Positions 1 through 6,687 of a stretch of DNA of 10,113 nucleotides are shown piece by piece (position 1 is the stretch's first letter; each line of letters starts with the position of its first letter). The translations under genes and the position numbers were made by a program. Below the pieces are notes generated by a model. That model was not told the origin of the DNA. It was given only the letters and a program-made list of their open reading frames with translations, and ran no database searches. This DNA comes from Oscillospiraceae bacterium (GTDB lineage: Bacteria; Bacillota; Clostridia; Oscillospirales; Oscillospiraceae), in assembly GCA_017458885.1 (NCBI GenBank), contig JAFSZQ010000069.1, positions 1-10,113 of the forward strand, given 5' to 3'.

Positions 1-627
1 CAGCACGGCGCGCAGCGCTTCGAGCGGCAGCCCGCCCGGGCGCAGCAGGCGCGGGGGCGTCACGGTCAGGTCGAGGATGGTGGATTCGACGCCCACGGCG
101 CAGTCCCCGCCGTCCACGACGCCGTCGATCTTCCCGTCCATGTCCGCGCGGACGTGCGCGGCGCTCGTGCAGCTCGGCCGCCCCGAGACGTTGGCGCTCG
201 GCGCGGCGACGGGCACGCCCGCTTGCTCGATGACGGCGCGCGTGACCGCGTGGTCGGGGCAGCGCACGCCCACGGTGTCGAGCCCGCCCGTCGTGCGCGG
301 CGGCACGGCGGGCGTTTTCCGCAGGATCCACGGCAGCGGCCCGGGCCAGAACGCCTCCGCGAGCCGGTACGCCGCCTCCGGCACGCCGTCGCAGTACCGC
401 GCGAGCCACGTCGCGTCGGGAACGTGCAAAATGAGCGGGTTGTCCTGCGGCCTGCCCTTGGCGGCGAAGATGCCCGCGACCGCGTCCTCGTTCAGCGCGT
501 CCGCGCCGAGCCCGTAGACGGTCTCGGTGGGGATGGCGAGCAGCCCCCCGCGCCGCAGGATACCGGCGGCGGCGGCGATCTGCGCGGCGTCGCGCTCGGA
601 TGTGATGGTGAAGTACTGTGTGGTCAT
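1..627 (-). CDS. ywlC: L-threonylcarbamoyladenylate synthase, Sua5/YrdC/YwlC family (3' end cut by window edge)
   Basis: Predicted cytoplasmic enzyme making threonylcarbamoyl-AMP from threonine, bicarbonate and ATP, the first step of t6A37 modification of ANN-decoding tRNAs. I translated 209 residues without a stop. They show the YrdC fold landmarks: an IPTETVYGLG segment at about 32-41, the KGRP motif at 57-60, FWPGPL at 93-98, and the PSANVSGRPS nucleotide-site motif at 143-152. The visible part already exceeds a bare TsaC/YrdC domain (about 190 residues) and runs into VESTILDL...LLRPGG, so the longer Sua5 form with a C-terminal domain is likely. That part lies outside the window. ATG at 627 is 2 bases after the prfA stop. 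An in-frame GTG at 633 overlapping that stop as GTGA is an alternative start. The Shine-Dalgarno is weak, which suggests coupling to prfA. Residues 99-100 are Pro-Trp where relatives usually have Thr and a hydrophobic residue; I see no other loss of conserved residues. Confidence 0.93.
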   Translation of the reverse strand, partial: MTTQYFTITSERDAAQIAAAAGILRRGGLLAIPTETVYGLGADALNEDAVAGIFAAKGRPQDNPLILHVPDATWLARYCDGVPEAAYRLAEAFWPGPLPWILRKTPAVPPRTTGGLDTVGVRCPDHAVTRAVIEQAGVPVAAPSANVSGRPSCTSAAHVRADMDGKIDGVVDGGDCAVGVESTILDLTVTPPRLLRPGGLPLEALRAVL

Positions 628-629
628 GG

Positions 630-1697
630 TCACGACTCGCTCTCTGCCAGCATCGCCGCCTGCCGCTGCATCGTCAGCGCGTCGACGATCGGGTCAAGCT
701 CGCCGTTCATCACGGCGTCGATGTTGAAGTTTCTGACCTCCCCCGTCAGGCGGTGGTCGGTGACGCGGTTCTGCGGGAAGTTGTAGGTGCGGATGCGCTC
801 GTTGCGCATCCCCGTGCCGACCTGCGCGCGGCGCTCGCCGGTGAACGCGCTCTCGATGCGCTCGCGCTCGCGCTCGTAGAGCTTGCTGGCGAGCATCGCC
901 ATGCACTTGGCGCGGTTCTGCACCTGCGAACGCTCCTCCTGGCAGGAGACGACGATGCCCGTCGGCTTGTGGATGAGCCGCACGGCGCTCGAGGTCTTGT
1001 TGACGTGCTGCCCGCCCGCGCCGCTCGCGCGGTAGACCTGCATCTCGACGTCCTCCTCGCGTAAGTTTACGTCCACCGTCTCCATCTCCGGCAGCACCGC
1101 GACGGTCGCCGTCGAGGTGTGGACGCGCCCGCCGGACTCCGTCTCCGGCACGCGCTGGACGCGGTGGACGCCCGACTCGTACTTCAGGCGCGAATATGCC
1201 CCGTCGCCGGAGACGGTGAAGTCCGCCTCCTTCACGCCGCCGAGCTCGGTCTCATTCCAGTTCATCAGCTCGACCTTCCAGCCGCGCTTCTCGGCGTACA
1301 TCGCGTACATCCGGTAGAGATCGGCGGCGAACAGCGCGCTCTCCTCCCCGCCGACGCCGCCGCGCAGCTCCACGATGACGTTCTTGCCGTCGTTCGGGTC
1401 GCGCGGCAGGAGCAGCACGCGCAGCTCGTCATAGAGCCGCTCGCGCTCCGCTTTCGCGGCTTTCAGCTCGTCGCGCGCCATCTCCCCCAGCTCGGGGTCG
1501 GAGAGCAGCGCCTCCGCCTCCGCGATCGCCGCCTCCGCCGCCTCGTAGGCGCGGTACGCCGCGACGAGCGGCTCCAGCTCCTTCTGCTCGCGCGTGAGCG
1601 CGCGGAGCCGGTCGGGGTCGCCGTAGACGTCGGGTATCTCCAGCAGCTCGCCGATCTCGTCGTAGCGCCGCGCGACGGAGCGCAGTTTCTCCCACAT
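630..1697 (-). CDS. prfA: Peptide chain release factor 1 (RF1)
   Basis: Class I release factor that reads UAA and UAG in the ribosomal A site and triggers peptidyl-tRNA hydrolysis. The product is 355 residues, the normal length. Visible landmarks are the N-terminal helical domain (about 1-100), the RF1-type stop-codon recognition tripeptide P-E-T at 184-186 inside QRVPETESGGR (the PxT motif, distinguishing RF1 from RF2's SPF), and the catalytic GGQ at 228-230 in SGAGGQHVNKTSSAVR. ATG at 1697 follows the flavodoxin stop by three bases, with GGAG about 9 bases upstream inside the preceding gene. The stop is TGA. In many Bacillota, prmC (the methyltransferase that modifies the GGQ glutamine) lies next to prfA. 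Here ywlC follows directly and prmC is not present in the window. The function call is near certain from the motifs. Confidence 0.98.
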   Translation of the reverse strand: MWEKLRSVARRYDEIGELLEIPDVYGDPDRLRALTREQKELEPLVAAYRAYEAAEAAIAEAEALLSDPELGEMARDELKAAKAERERLYDELRVLLLPRDPNDGKNVIVELRGGVGGEESALFAADLYRMYAMYAEKRGWKVELMNWNETELGGVKEADFTVSGDGAYSRLKYESGVHRVQRVPETESGGRVHTSTATVAVLPEMETVDVNLREEDVEMQVYRASGAGGQHVNKTSSAVRLIHKPTGIVVSCQEERSQVQNRAKCMAMLASKLYERERERIESAFTGERRAQVGTGMRNERIRTYNFPQNRVTDHRLTGEVRNFNIDAVMNGELDPIVDALTMQRQAAMLAESES

Positions 1698-1700
1698 GGC

Positions 1701-2282
1701 TTATTGCTCCGTTTCCGGCGGCTCGGACGCGGCGGCTTCGCCGTTCTCGCCGCTCTCGCCGTCCTCGTCCTCCGGCTCGGGGATGGGACGCAGCTCCACG
1801 TTCATCCGGCCGGCGACGGTCTTGAGGAACAGGTCGCGCCAGAAGATATACCCCGCCGAGCCGGGGCAGAGCGACACGTCCTCGACGTGCGGCGTCTGGA
1901 GATACTTGTCCATCTGCTCGAACACGGCGCGGTACGGCTCCTCGCTCGCGTGCGTGATGACGTAGGCGACGTCGCGGAGCTCGTAGCCGCGGCGCTTCAA
2001 AAAGGCGCGCATGACGCTCGAGCAGCGCCCCGCCCAGACCGGCGTGCCGAGGATGACGAGGTCGTAATCGGCGAGCGCGCGGCGCGTATGCAGGCGGTTG
2101 ATGGGGCGGGTGCGCTTGCGCATCGCGTCCATCCCGCAGCGCAGCCAACCCAGCGTGCCCTGCCGCTCCACGCGGTCGCTGATCTCGGCGAGCTCGCAGT
2201 CGAGCGCGGCGGAAATATCCTCCATCAATCGCTTCGTCCTGCCCGTGCGGGAGTAGACGACGCATAAGATGTTCTCGTTCAC
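1701..2282 (-). CDS. Flavodoxin-like protein with acidic C-terminal tail
   Basis: 193-residue protein of the flavodoxin/flavodoxin-like NAD(P)H oxidoreductase superfamily, probably an FMN-binding electron carrier or oxidoreductase; the partner and substrate cannot be read from sequence. The N-terminal beta strand is followed by an FMN-phosphate loop, YSRTGRTKRL at 10-19. A second family hallmark, VILGTPVWAGRCSSVMRAFL, lies at 76-95 and would contact the flavin ring. The last 26 or so residues (about 168-193) are low-complexity, rich in Glu, Asp, Gly and Ala, and look disordered; they are not part of the flavodoxin fold. The GTG start at 2282 is fixed by a strong AAGGAGG nine bases upstream and overlaps the TGA of the ABC-F gene as GTGA. 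TAA stop, then prfA after three bases. Its place between translation genes gives no clear functional clue. Sure of the fold, unsure of the role. Confidence 0.85.
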   Translation of the reverse strand: MNENILCVVYSRTGRTKRLMEDISAALDCELAEISDRVERQGTLGWLRCGMDAMRKRTRPINRLHTRRALADYDLVILGTPVWAGRCSSVMRAFLKRRGYELRDVAYVITHASEEPYRAVFEQMDKYLQTPHVEDVSLCPGSAGYIFWRDLFLKTVAGRMNVELRPIPEPEDEDGESGENGEAAASEPPETEQ

Positions 2283-4171
2283 GGTGCCTGTCCTCCTTCC
2301 GCCTCCGCCGCCAGCGCCTCCCAGCGCGCCATCAGCGCGTCCAGCGCCGCCTCGGCGGCGGTCTTCTCCTCGTACAGCGCGGCGTACCTCTCATAGTCCG
2401 CCGCCGCTTCCTCCAGCCGCGCGCGGAGCGCCGCGAGCGCCGCCTCCGCCGCCGCGATCTCGCGCTCGACGATGGTGAGCTGCCGCTTCGCGCTCTGCTG
2501 ATTGCGGCCCGGCTTCTTCTCTGTCACGGGTCTTTGCCCGACCGCCTTCTTCTCCTCGGCGGGCGGAAGCTCCGCCTTGATGCGGCGGTAACGCTCGAAA
2601 CCCGCGCGGTAGTCCGTGACGGCGCCGTCCGCCAGCTCCCAGATCCTCGTTGCGAAGCGGTTGATGAAATAGCGGTCGTGGCTGACGAAGAGCAGCGTGC
2701 CGTCGTACGCCTCCACCGCCTCCTCGATCCACTCGCGGCTCGCGACGTCGAGGTGGTTGGTCGGCTCGTCGAGGATGAGCAGGTTCACCGCCTCGTCCAT
2801 GATCGTGCAGAGGTACAGGCGGCTGAGCTCGCCGCCGGAGAGGGACTTGACGGACTTGAACACGTCCTCGCCGCGGAAGTGGAACTGCGCGAGCCGGTCG
2901 CGCGCCCACTGCGTCGTCGCGCCGCGGCGCGACCAGAGCATCGTGTCCACCAGATCGCGGTTCGGGTCTTCAAAGCGCACGATCTGCGGCAGATACGCGA
3001 CGCGCACCGAGGGGCCGAACCGGACGCGCCCCTCGTCGGGGTACTCCTCGTCCATCAGGAGCTTCAAGAGCGTCGTCTTGCCCATGCCGTTGTCGCCGAG
3101 GAGCGCGATGCGCTCCCCGCCCCTGACGGAGAGCTCGACGCTGTGAAAGAGCGTCCGCCCGCCAAACCCCTTGCTCACGCCCTTGAGGGAGAACACCTCG
3201 TCGCCGTAAAACTCGCGGCTGACGAACCGCGCCGTCAGCGCGCGGTCCTTCGCGGGCTTGTCCGTCGCGCGCATCCGCTCGATGCGCTTTTCGATGGAGA
3301 ACGCGCGCTTGTGCAGCAGCTCCGTGTTGTGCTCGTGCATCCGCCGCGCGGTCTCGGAGAGGCGGTCGATCTCCGCCTTCTCCCGCTCGTAGCGCCGCAG
3401 CCGCTCGACGCAGCGCCGCTCCTTCTCCACGGCGTAGAAGCTGTAGTTCCCGCCGTAGAACTCCGCCTTGCCGTCCAGTATCTCGATACAGCGCGTCACG
3501 GCGCGGTCGAGAAAGTAGCGGTCGTGGCTGATCGCCAGCACGGTACCCTTGAACGAGGCGAGGTAGTCCTCCAGCCACTCCGTCGCGCGGAGGTCGAGGT
3601 GGTTCGTCGGCTCGTCGAGCAGCAGGATGTCCGTGTCCTCGAGCAGGAGCCGCGCAAGGTTCACGCGCGTCTTTTCGCCGCCGGAGAGCGTGTCGAACCG
3701 CCGCGCGCGCATATCGCCGCCGATCGACAGCCCGTTCGCGACCTTGTTGACCGCCGTTTCGGTGTCGTAGCCGCCCAGCCCCTCGAACCGCGCGGACAGC
3801 TCGCCGTAGCGGCGGAGCGTCGCGGCGCTCTCGTCGCCGCCCGCCATGCGTTCGGCAAGCGCCTCCATCTCGTCCGCCATCGCGCGCGTGCGGGCAAACG
3901 CGCTTTGCAGCACGTCCTCGACGGTATAGCCGTCGGGGTAGACGGGTATCTGCGAAATGAGCCCCACGCGGCGGTCCGGCGCGAAGGCCACGTCCCCCGC
4001 GTCGGCGCGCAGCTCGCCCGTGAGGATGCGAAACAGCGTCGTCTTGCCCGCGCCGTTCTTCCCCAGCAGCCCCACGCGCTCGCCGCGCTCGATCTGGAAC
4101 GTGACGCCGTCCAGTATGTTCTTTTCGAGGTCGAAGGACTTGACCAGCCCGTTGACGCTCAAGTCTGTCAT
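2279..4171 (-). CDS. ABC-F family ATP-binding protein (ribosome-associated, two ABC domains)
   Basis: Soluble 630-residue protein with two ABC ATPase domains and no membrane segments, the ABC-F layout. These proteins bind the ribosomal E site and relieve stalled or blocked translation. Domain 1 has Walker A GKNGAGKT at 37-44, signature LSGGE at 162-166, Walker B with DEPTNHLD at 186-193 and the switch His216. The interdomain linker (about 240-320) is charged and helical (EKERRCVERLRRYEREK, then a stretch ending MRATDKP), matching the P-site tRNA interaction region. Domain 2 has Walker A GDNGMGKT at 359-366, LSGGE at 444-448 and DEPTNHLD at 468-475. The tail (about 530-630) is a Lys/Glu/Ala-rich coiled coil as in YdiF/Uup-type members. 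Both catalytic glutamates are present. ATG at 4171 is four bases after the murF stop, with AAGGAAA upstream. The genetic setting (cell-wall and translation operon) favours a housekeeping role over antibiotic resistance, but the subfamily cannot be fixed by eye. Confidence 0.93.
   Translation of the reverse strand: MTDLSVNGLVKSFDLEKNILDGVTFQIERGERVGLLGKNGAGKTTLFRILTGELRADAGDVAFAPDRRVGLISQIPVYPDGYTVEDVLQSAFARTRAMADEMEALAERMAGGDESAATLRRYGELSARFEGLGGYDTETAVNKVANGLSIGGDMRARRFDTLSGGEKTRVNLARLLLEDTDILLLDEPTNHLDLRATEWLEDYLASFKGTVLAISHDRYFLDRAVTRCIEILDGKAEFYGGNYSFYAVEKERRCVERLRRYEREKAEIDRLSETARRMHEHNTELLHKRAFSIEKRIERMRATDKPAKDRALTARFVSREFYGDEVFSLKGVSKGFGGRTLFHSVELSVRGGERIALLGDNGMGKTTLLKLLMDEEYPDEGRVRFGPSVRVAYLPQIVRFEDPNRDLVDTMLWSRRGATTQWARDRLAQFHFRGEDVFKSVKSLSGGELSRLYLCTIMDEAVNLLILDEPTNHLDVASREWIEEAVEAYDGTLLFVSHDRYFINRFATRIWELADGAVTDYRAGFERYRRIKAELPPAEEKKAVGQRPVTEKKPGRNQQSAKRQLTIVEREIAAAEAALAALRARLEEAAADYERYAALYEEKTAAEAALDALMARWEALAAEAEGGQAP
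2292..2298 (-). promoter_or_regulatory. Ribosome binding site of the flavodoxin-like gene
   Basis: AAGGAGG on the minus strand, nine bases before the GTG at 2282. It lies within the last codons of the ABC-F gene and settles the choice of the GTG start overlapping the upstream stop. Confidence 0.8.
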
Positions 4172-4175
4172 GTGT

Positions 4176-5522
4176 TCAGGTTTCCTTCGTCAGTTCTTCC
4201 GCGAGGCGCTCAAAGTGCATCGAGTGCGACGCCTTGACCAGCAGCGCCGTGTTCGGCGCGAACGCCGCCCTGACGGCGGGCAGCGCCTCGTCCGCCGTCG
4301 CGTACCAGTCGCCGCCGAACGCTTCCGCGATGTCTTTCGCTTTCGCGCCGATGGCGATGACCTTGCCGACGCCAAGCTCCTTCGCGAGCGCGCCGACGCT
4401 CCGATGCGCCTCCGCGCTCAAGCCGCCCAGCTCCGCCATGTCGCCGAGCACCGCGACGGTGTTGCCGCCGCTGTTCGAGAGCACCTCGAGCGCCGCCTTC
4501 ATCGACTGCGGCCCCGCGTTGTAGCAGTCGTCGAGCAGCCGCCGCCCGCCCGAAAGCGGCACGACGCGCATCCGCGCGCCCGACGGCTCGTAGGCGCTCA
4601 CGCCGCGCGCGATCTCGTCCGCCGTCAGCCCCAGCGCCTCGCCCACCGCGACCGCGACGGACGCGGGATAGACCATGTGCGCCCCCGGCGCGGGGATGGA
4701 GAGCGCGTAGCGCGCGCGCGCCGTCGTCACGACGCAGGATACGCCGTCCACGCCGCGGTCGCGCACGTCGCTGACGCGGGCGCCGCAGCGCCCGCTTTTC
4801 CCCGCGCGCACGATGCGCTGGGGCAGCTCCACCTTGTTCAGCCACTCGTCGTCGCCGTTCAAAACGGCGAGCCCGTCGGGCGCGAGGTTTTCAAATATCT
4901 CGCACTTGGCGCGGAAGATGTTCTCCCGCGAGCCGAGGTATTCGATGTGCATATCCCCGACGTTCGTGATGACCGCGACAGTCGGCCGCACCGCCGCGCC
5001 GAGGTAGCGTATCTGCCCCGCGCGATCCATGCCCGTCTCGACCACCGCCGCCTCGTACGAGTCGTCGAGCCGCAGGAGCGTGCGCGGCGTGCCGATCTCG
5101 TTGTTGTAGTTCGCCTCGGTCTTGAGCGTCCGGTACCGCTGCGCGAGGACGAGCGCGATCATCTCCTTGGTCGTCGTCTTGCCGACGCTGCCCGTCACCT
5201 GCACCACGGGGACGTCGAAGCGCGAACGGTGCCACGCCGCGAGGTCGCGGTACGCGACCGCCGTGTCCGCGACGCGGACGTAGAATTTTCCCGCTTGCAG
5301 CGCCTTCGGTACGCGGGCGCATAAACAGCCCGCCGCGCCCGCGTCGAGGGCGGCGTCGATATAGTCGTGCCCGTCGAATGTCTCCCCGACGATGGGGACG
5401 AACAGCGCGCCCGCCTCCGCCGCGCGGCTGTCGGTGCCGACGGCGGGGATCGTCTCCGCGCCGCCTTGCAGCAGCTCGCCGTGTACGGCGGCGACCAGTT
5501 CTGTCAAGGTAAATTCCTTCAC
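4176..5522 (-). CDS. murF: UDP-N-acetylmuramoyl-tripeptide--D-alanyl-D-alanine ligase (MurF)
   Basis: Cytoplasmic Mur ligase that uses ATP to add the D-Ala-D-Ala dipeptide to UDP-MurNAc-tripeptide, completing the pentapeptide precursor of peptidoglycan. 448 residues, normal for MurF. The N-terminal domain includes the TDSRAAEAGALFVPIVG substrate-site block (30-46). The ATP loop TGSVGKTT is at 110-117, TEANYNNEIGTP at 135-146, and the ETGM segment at 162-165. AKCEI at 205-209 contains the lysine expected to be carbamylated (Lys206). The third domain carries DDCYNAGPQSMK at 331-342. Most MurF proteins have Asn-Ala-Asn here, so Gly337 is a small departure. The GTG start at 5522 overlaps the ddl TGA as GTGA and has GGAAGGAG five bases upstream. 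The same frame stays open back to 6392 through ddl, but that extension has no homology and is not coding. The ddl-murF order makes one enzyme's product the next one's substrate. Confidence 0.97.
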   Translation of the reverse strand: MKEFTLTELVAAVHGELLQGGAETIPAVGTDSRAAEAGALFVPIVGETFDGHDYIDAALDAGAAGCLCARVPKALQAGKFYVRVADTAVAYRDLAAWHRSRFDVPVVQVTGSVGKTTTKEMIALVLAQRYRTLKTEANYNNEIGTPRTLLRLDDSYEAAVVETGMDRAGQIRYLGAAVRPTVAVITNVGDMHIEYLGSRENIFRAKCEIFENLAPDGLAVLNGDDEWLNKVELPQRIVRAGKSGRCGARVSDVRDRGVDGVSCVVTTARARYALSIPAPGAHMVYPASVAVAVGEALGLTADEIARGVSAYEPSGARMRVVPLSGGRRLLDDCYNAGPQSMKAALEVLSNSGGNTVAVLGDMAELGGLSAEAHRSVGALAKELGVGKVIAIGAKAKDIAEAFGGDWYATADEALPAVRAAFAPNTALLVKASHSMHFERLAEELTKET

Positions 5523-6574
5523 ATTTTCTCCTTCCGCGCCTTCAGCGACTCCCGCACGATGGTCTCGCACAGGTCCTCGTAGCTCAAGCCCATCGCCGCC
5601 GCCTCCTGCGGCACGAGGCTCGTGGGCGTCATGCCGGGCAGCGTGTTGATCTCGAGGAAGTACGGCACGCCATCGGGCGTTACGATGAAGTCCGCGCGGG
5701 CGTAGACCGAAAGCCCGAGCGCGCGGAACACCGTCTCCGTCGCCTCGCGGAGGTTCCGCTCCCACGCCTCGGGGATCGGCGCGGGGGTGATCTCCTCCGC
5801 CGCGCCCGCCTGGTATTTGTTCGCGTAATCGTAAAAGCCCTGCTTGGGGATGATCTCGATGGAGGGCATCGCCTTGCCCGCGAGGACGCCGACCTGGATC
5901 TCGCGCCCCTTGACGTACTGCTCGAGCACCACGCGGTCGCCGTAGGCGAGGCACTTGCGCAGCGCGGTCTTGAGCGCGGGCAGGTCGCGGGCGATGGACA
6001 CGCCGATGGACGAGCCGCTCGCGATGGGCTTGACGACGCAGGGGAGCTTCGTCTCCGCGGCGAGCGCGTCGATCTCCGCCTCGGCGTAGGTCACGACGCG
6101 CCAGCGCGGCGTGACGACCTCGCCCGCGACGAGGCGCGTGGTAAGGTCTTTGTCCATCGCGATGGCGCTGCCGAGGCAGCCGCTGCCGGTGTACGGGATG
6201 CCCAGCAGGTCGAACGCCGCCTGCACGCGCCCGTCCTCCCCGCACGCCCCGTGGAGCGCGAGGAACACGACGTCCGCGCGCGCGCACACGTCCAGCACGC
6301 CGAAGCCGAACAGGCTCGCGCTCTGATCGCGGCGGCTCGCGCGCACCGCGTCGAGGTCGGGCTCCTCGACCGCGACGCGGTACTCGCCGCACAGCCCGTC
6401 GGGCGCGTCAAAGACGTCGTCGAGGGAGCCGGCGTAGTTCTCCAGCCCCAAAAACATATCGACCAGCACGGCGCGATGCCCGCGCGCGCGCAGGGCGCGG
6501 CAGACCTTCGTGCCGGAGGAGAGCGAGACGTTGCGCTCCACGCTGATCCCGCCCGCAAGGACTACGATATTCAA
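5519..6574 (-). CDS. ddl: D-alanine--D-alanine ligase (Ddl)
   Basis: ATP-grasp ligase that joins two D-alanines to supply MurF. With the TTG start at 6574 the protein has 351 residues and begins MNIVVLAGGISVERNVSLSSG, the usual Ddl N-terminus. Other landmarks: ALHGACGEDG (about 107-116), GIPYTGSGCLGSAIAMDK (about 125-142), the ATP-grasp strand VVKPIASGSSIGVS at 180-193, the omega-loop FYDYANKYQAG at 247-257 followed by EEITPAP, and the metal-site block EINTLPGMT at 308-316. The Lys-Tyr in the omega loop fits the D-Ala-D-Ala enzymes rather than VanA-type D-lactate ligases. The TTG start has an AAGGCGG site about eight bases upstream. An upstream in-frame GTG at 6607 would add 11 residues absent from relatives, and it sits in the loop of a leader inverted repeat, so I prefer TTG with moderate confidence. 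It is the first gene of the six-gene run and is coupled to murF by a GTGA overlap. Confidence 0.96.
   Translation of the reverse strand: MNIVVLAGGISVERNVSLSSGTKVCRALRARGHRAVLVDMFLGLENYAGSLDDVFDAPDGLCGEYRVAVEEPDLDAVRASRRDQSASLFGFGVLDVCARADVVFLALHGACGEDGRVQAAFDLLGIPYTGSGCLGSAIAMDKDLTTRLVAGEVVTPRWRVVTYAEAEIDALAAETKLPCVVKPIASGSSIGVSIARDLPALKTALRKCLAYGDRVVLEQYVKGREIQVGVLAGKAMPSIEIIPKQGFYDYANKYQAGAAEEITPAPIPEAWERNLREATETVFRALGLSVYARADFIVTPDGVPYFLEINTLPGMTPTSLVPQEAAAMGLSYEDLCETIVRESLKARKEKM
5528..5535 (-). promoter_or_regulatory. Ribosome binding site of murF
   Basis: GGAAGGAG on the minus strand, five bases before the GTG at 5522 and inside the end of ddl. It decides the murF start within a much longer open frame. 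Confidence 0.8.
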
Positions 6575-6593
6575 TACGGTTTCCGCCTTTCCG

Positions 6594-6619
6594 AATAGGA
6601 TCGTCACAGGTATCCTATT
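6594..6619. repeat. Perfect 8-bp inverted repeat in the ddl leader
   Basis: AATAGGAT (6594-6601) and ATCCTATT (6612-6619) are perfect reverse complements with a 10-base spacer. On the ddl side the element lies between the candidate -10 and the TTG start, so it would be either a hairpin in the 5' leader or an operator for a dimeric regulator. On the plus strand it is followed by five T, but no plus-strand gene runs into it, so a terminator is unlikely. Confidence 0.6.
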
Positions 6620-6631
6620 TTTACAAATGTC

Positions 6632-6660
6632 ACTTTACCACACGCCGCCGCAAAATACAA
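6632..6660 (-). promoter_or_regulatory. Candidate promoter of the ddl-murF-ABC-F-flavodoxin-prfA-ywlC operon
   Basis: On the minus strand, TAAAGT (6632-6637) is preceded by TGG, giving an extended -10 (TGnTAAAGT). TTGTAT (6655-6660) lies 17 bases upstream as a weak -35. Transcription would begin near 6624, leaving a leader of about 50 bases that contains the 6594-6619 inverted repeat and the AAGGCGG site. The -35 overlaps the last bases of the upstream gene's terminator stem. This is the only promoter-like sequence I see ahead of ddl; the -35 matches consensus poorly. Confidence 0.45.
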
Positions 6661-6686
6661 GCGCCGCCATGAAAACGGCGGCGCTT
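6651..6686 (-). terminator. Intrinsic terminator of the radical SAM/DUF2344 unit
   Basis: Minus strand: a perfect 10-bp stem AAGCGCCGCC / GGCGGCGCTT (6677-6686 with 6659-6668), an 8-base loop, then GTATTTTG. It starts one base after the TGA of the DUF2344 gene. The tail is only moderately T-rich. The plus strand also ends in four T, so it could act in both directions, although no plus-strand gene enters it. Confidence 0.75.
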
Positions 6687-6687
6687 T

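Noticed and set aside
2279..4171. Antibiotic-resistance ABC-F determinant
   Set aside because: It sits in a housekeeping operon with matching base composition and has no mobile signatures, so a general ribosome-associated role is more likely. Subfamily was not tested.
2534..4237. Long plus-strand open frames opposite the ABC-F gene (also 1119-2267 and 3957-5324)
   Set aside because: They are antisense to well-supported genes, have Arg/Ala/Val/Leu-rich composition typical of shadow frames in GC-rich DNA, no family motifs and no ribosome sites.
4176..6392. A 738-residue open frame apparently extending MurF far upstream
   Set aside because: The part before 5522 is an arginine/glycine-rich antisense-like shadow of ddl in another frame. 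The GTG 5522 start with GGAAGGAG upstream and MurF homology explain the gene.
5519..6574. Vancomycin-type D-Ala-D-Lac or D-Ala-D-Ser ligase
   Set aside because: The omega-loop keeps the Lys-Tyr typical of D-Ala-D-Ala ligases, and no vanH/vanX/vanT genes are nearby.
6594..6622. Plus-strand rho-independent terminator (inverted repeat followed by five T)
   Set aside because: No plus-strand gene precedes it, and the stem is short and AT-rich. A leader element of ddl is a better reading.
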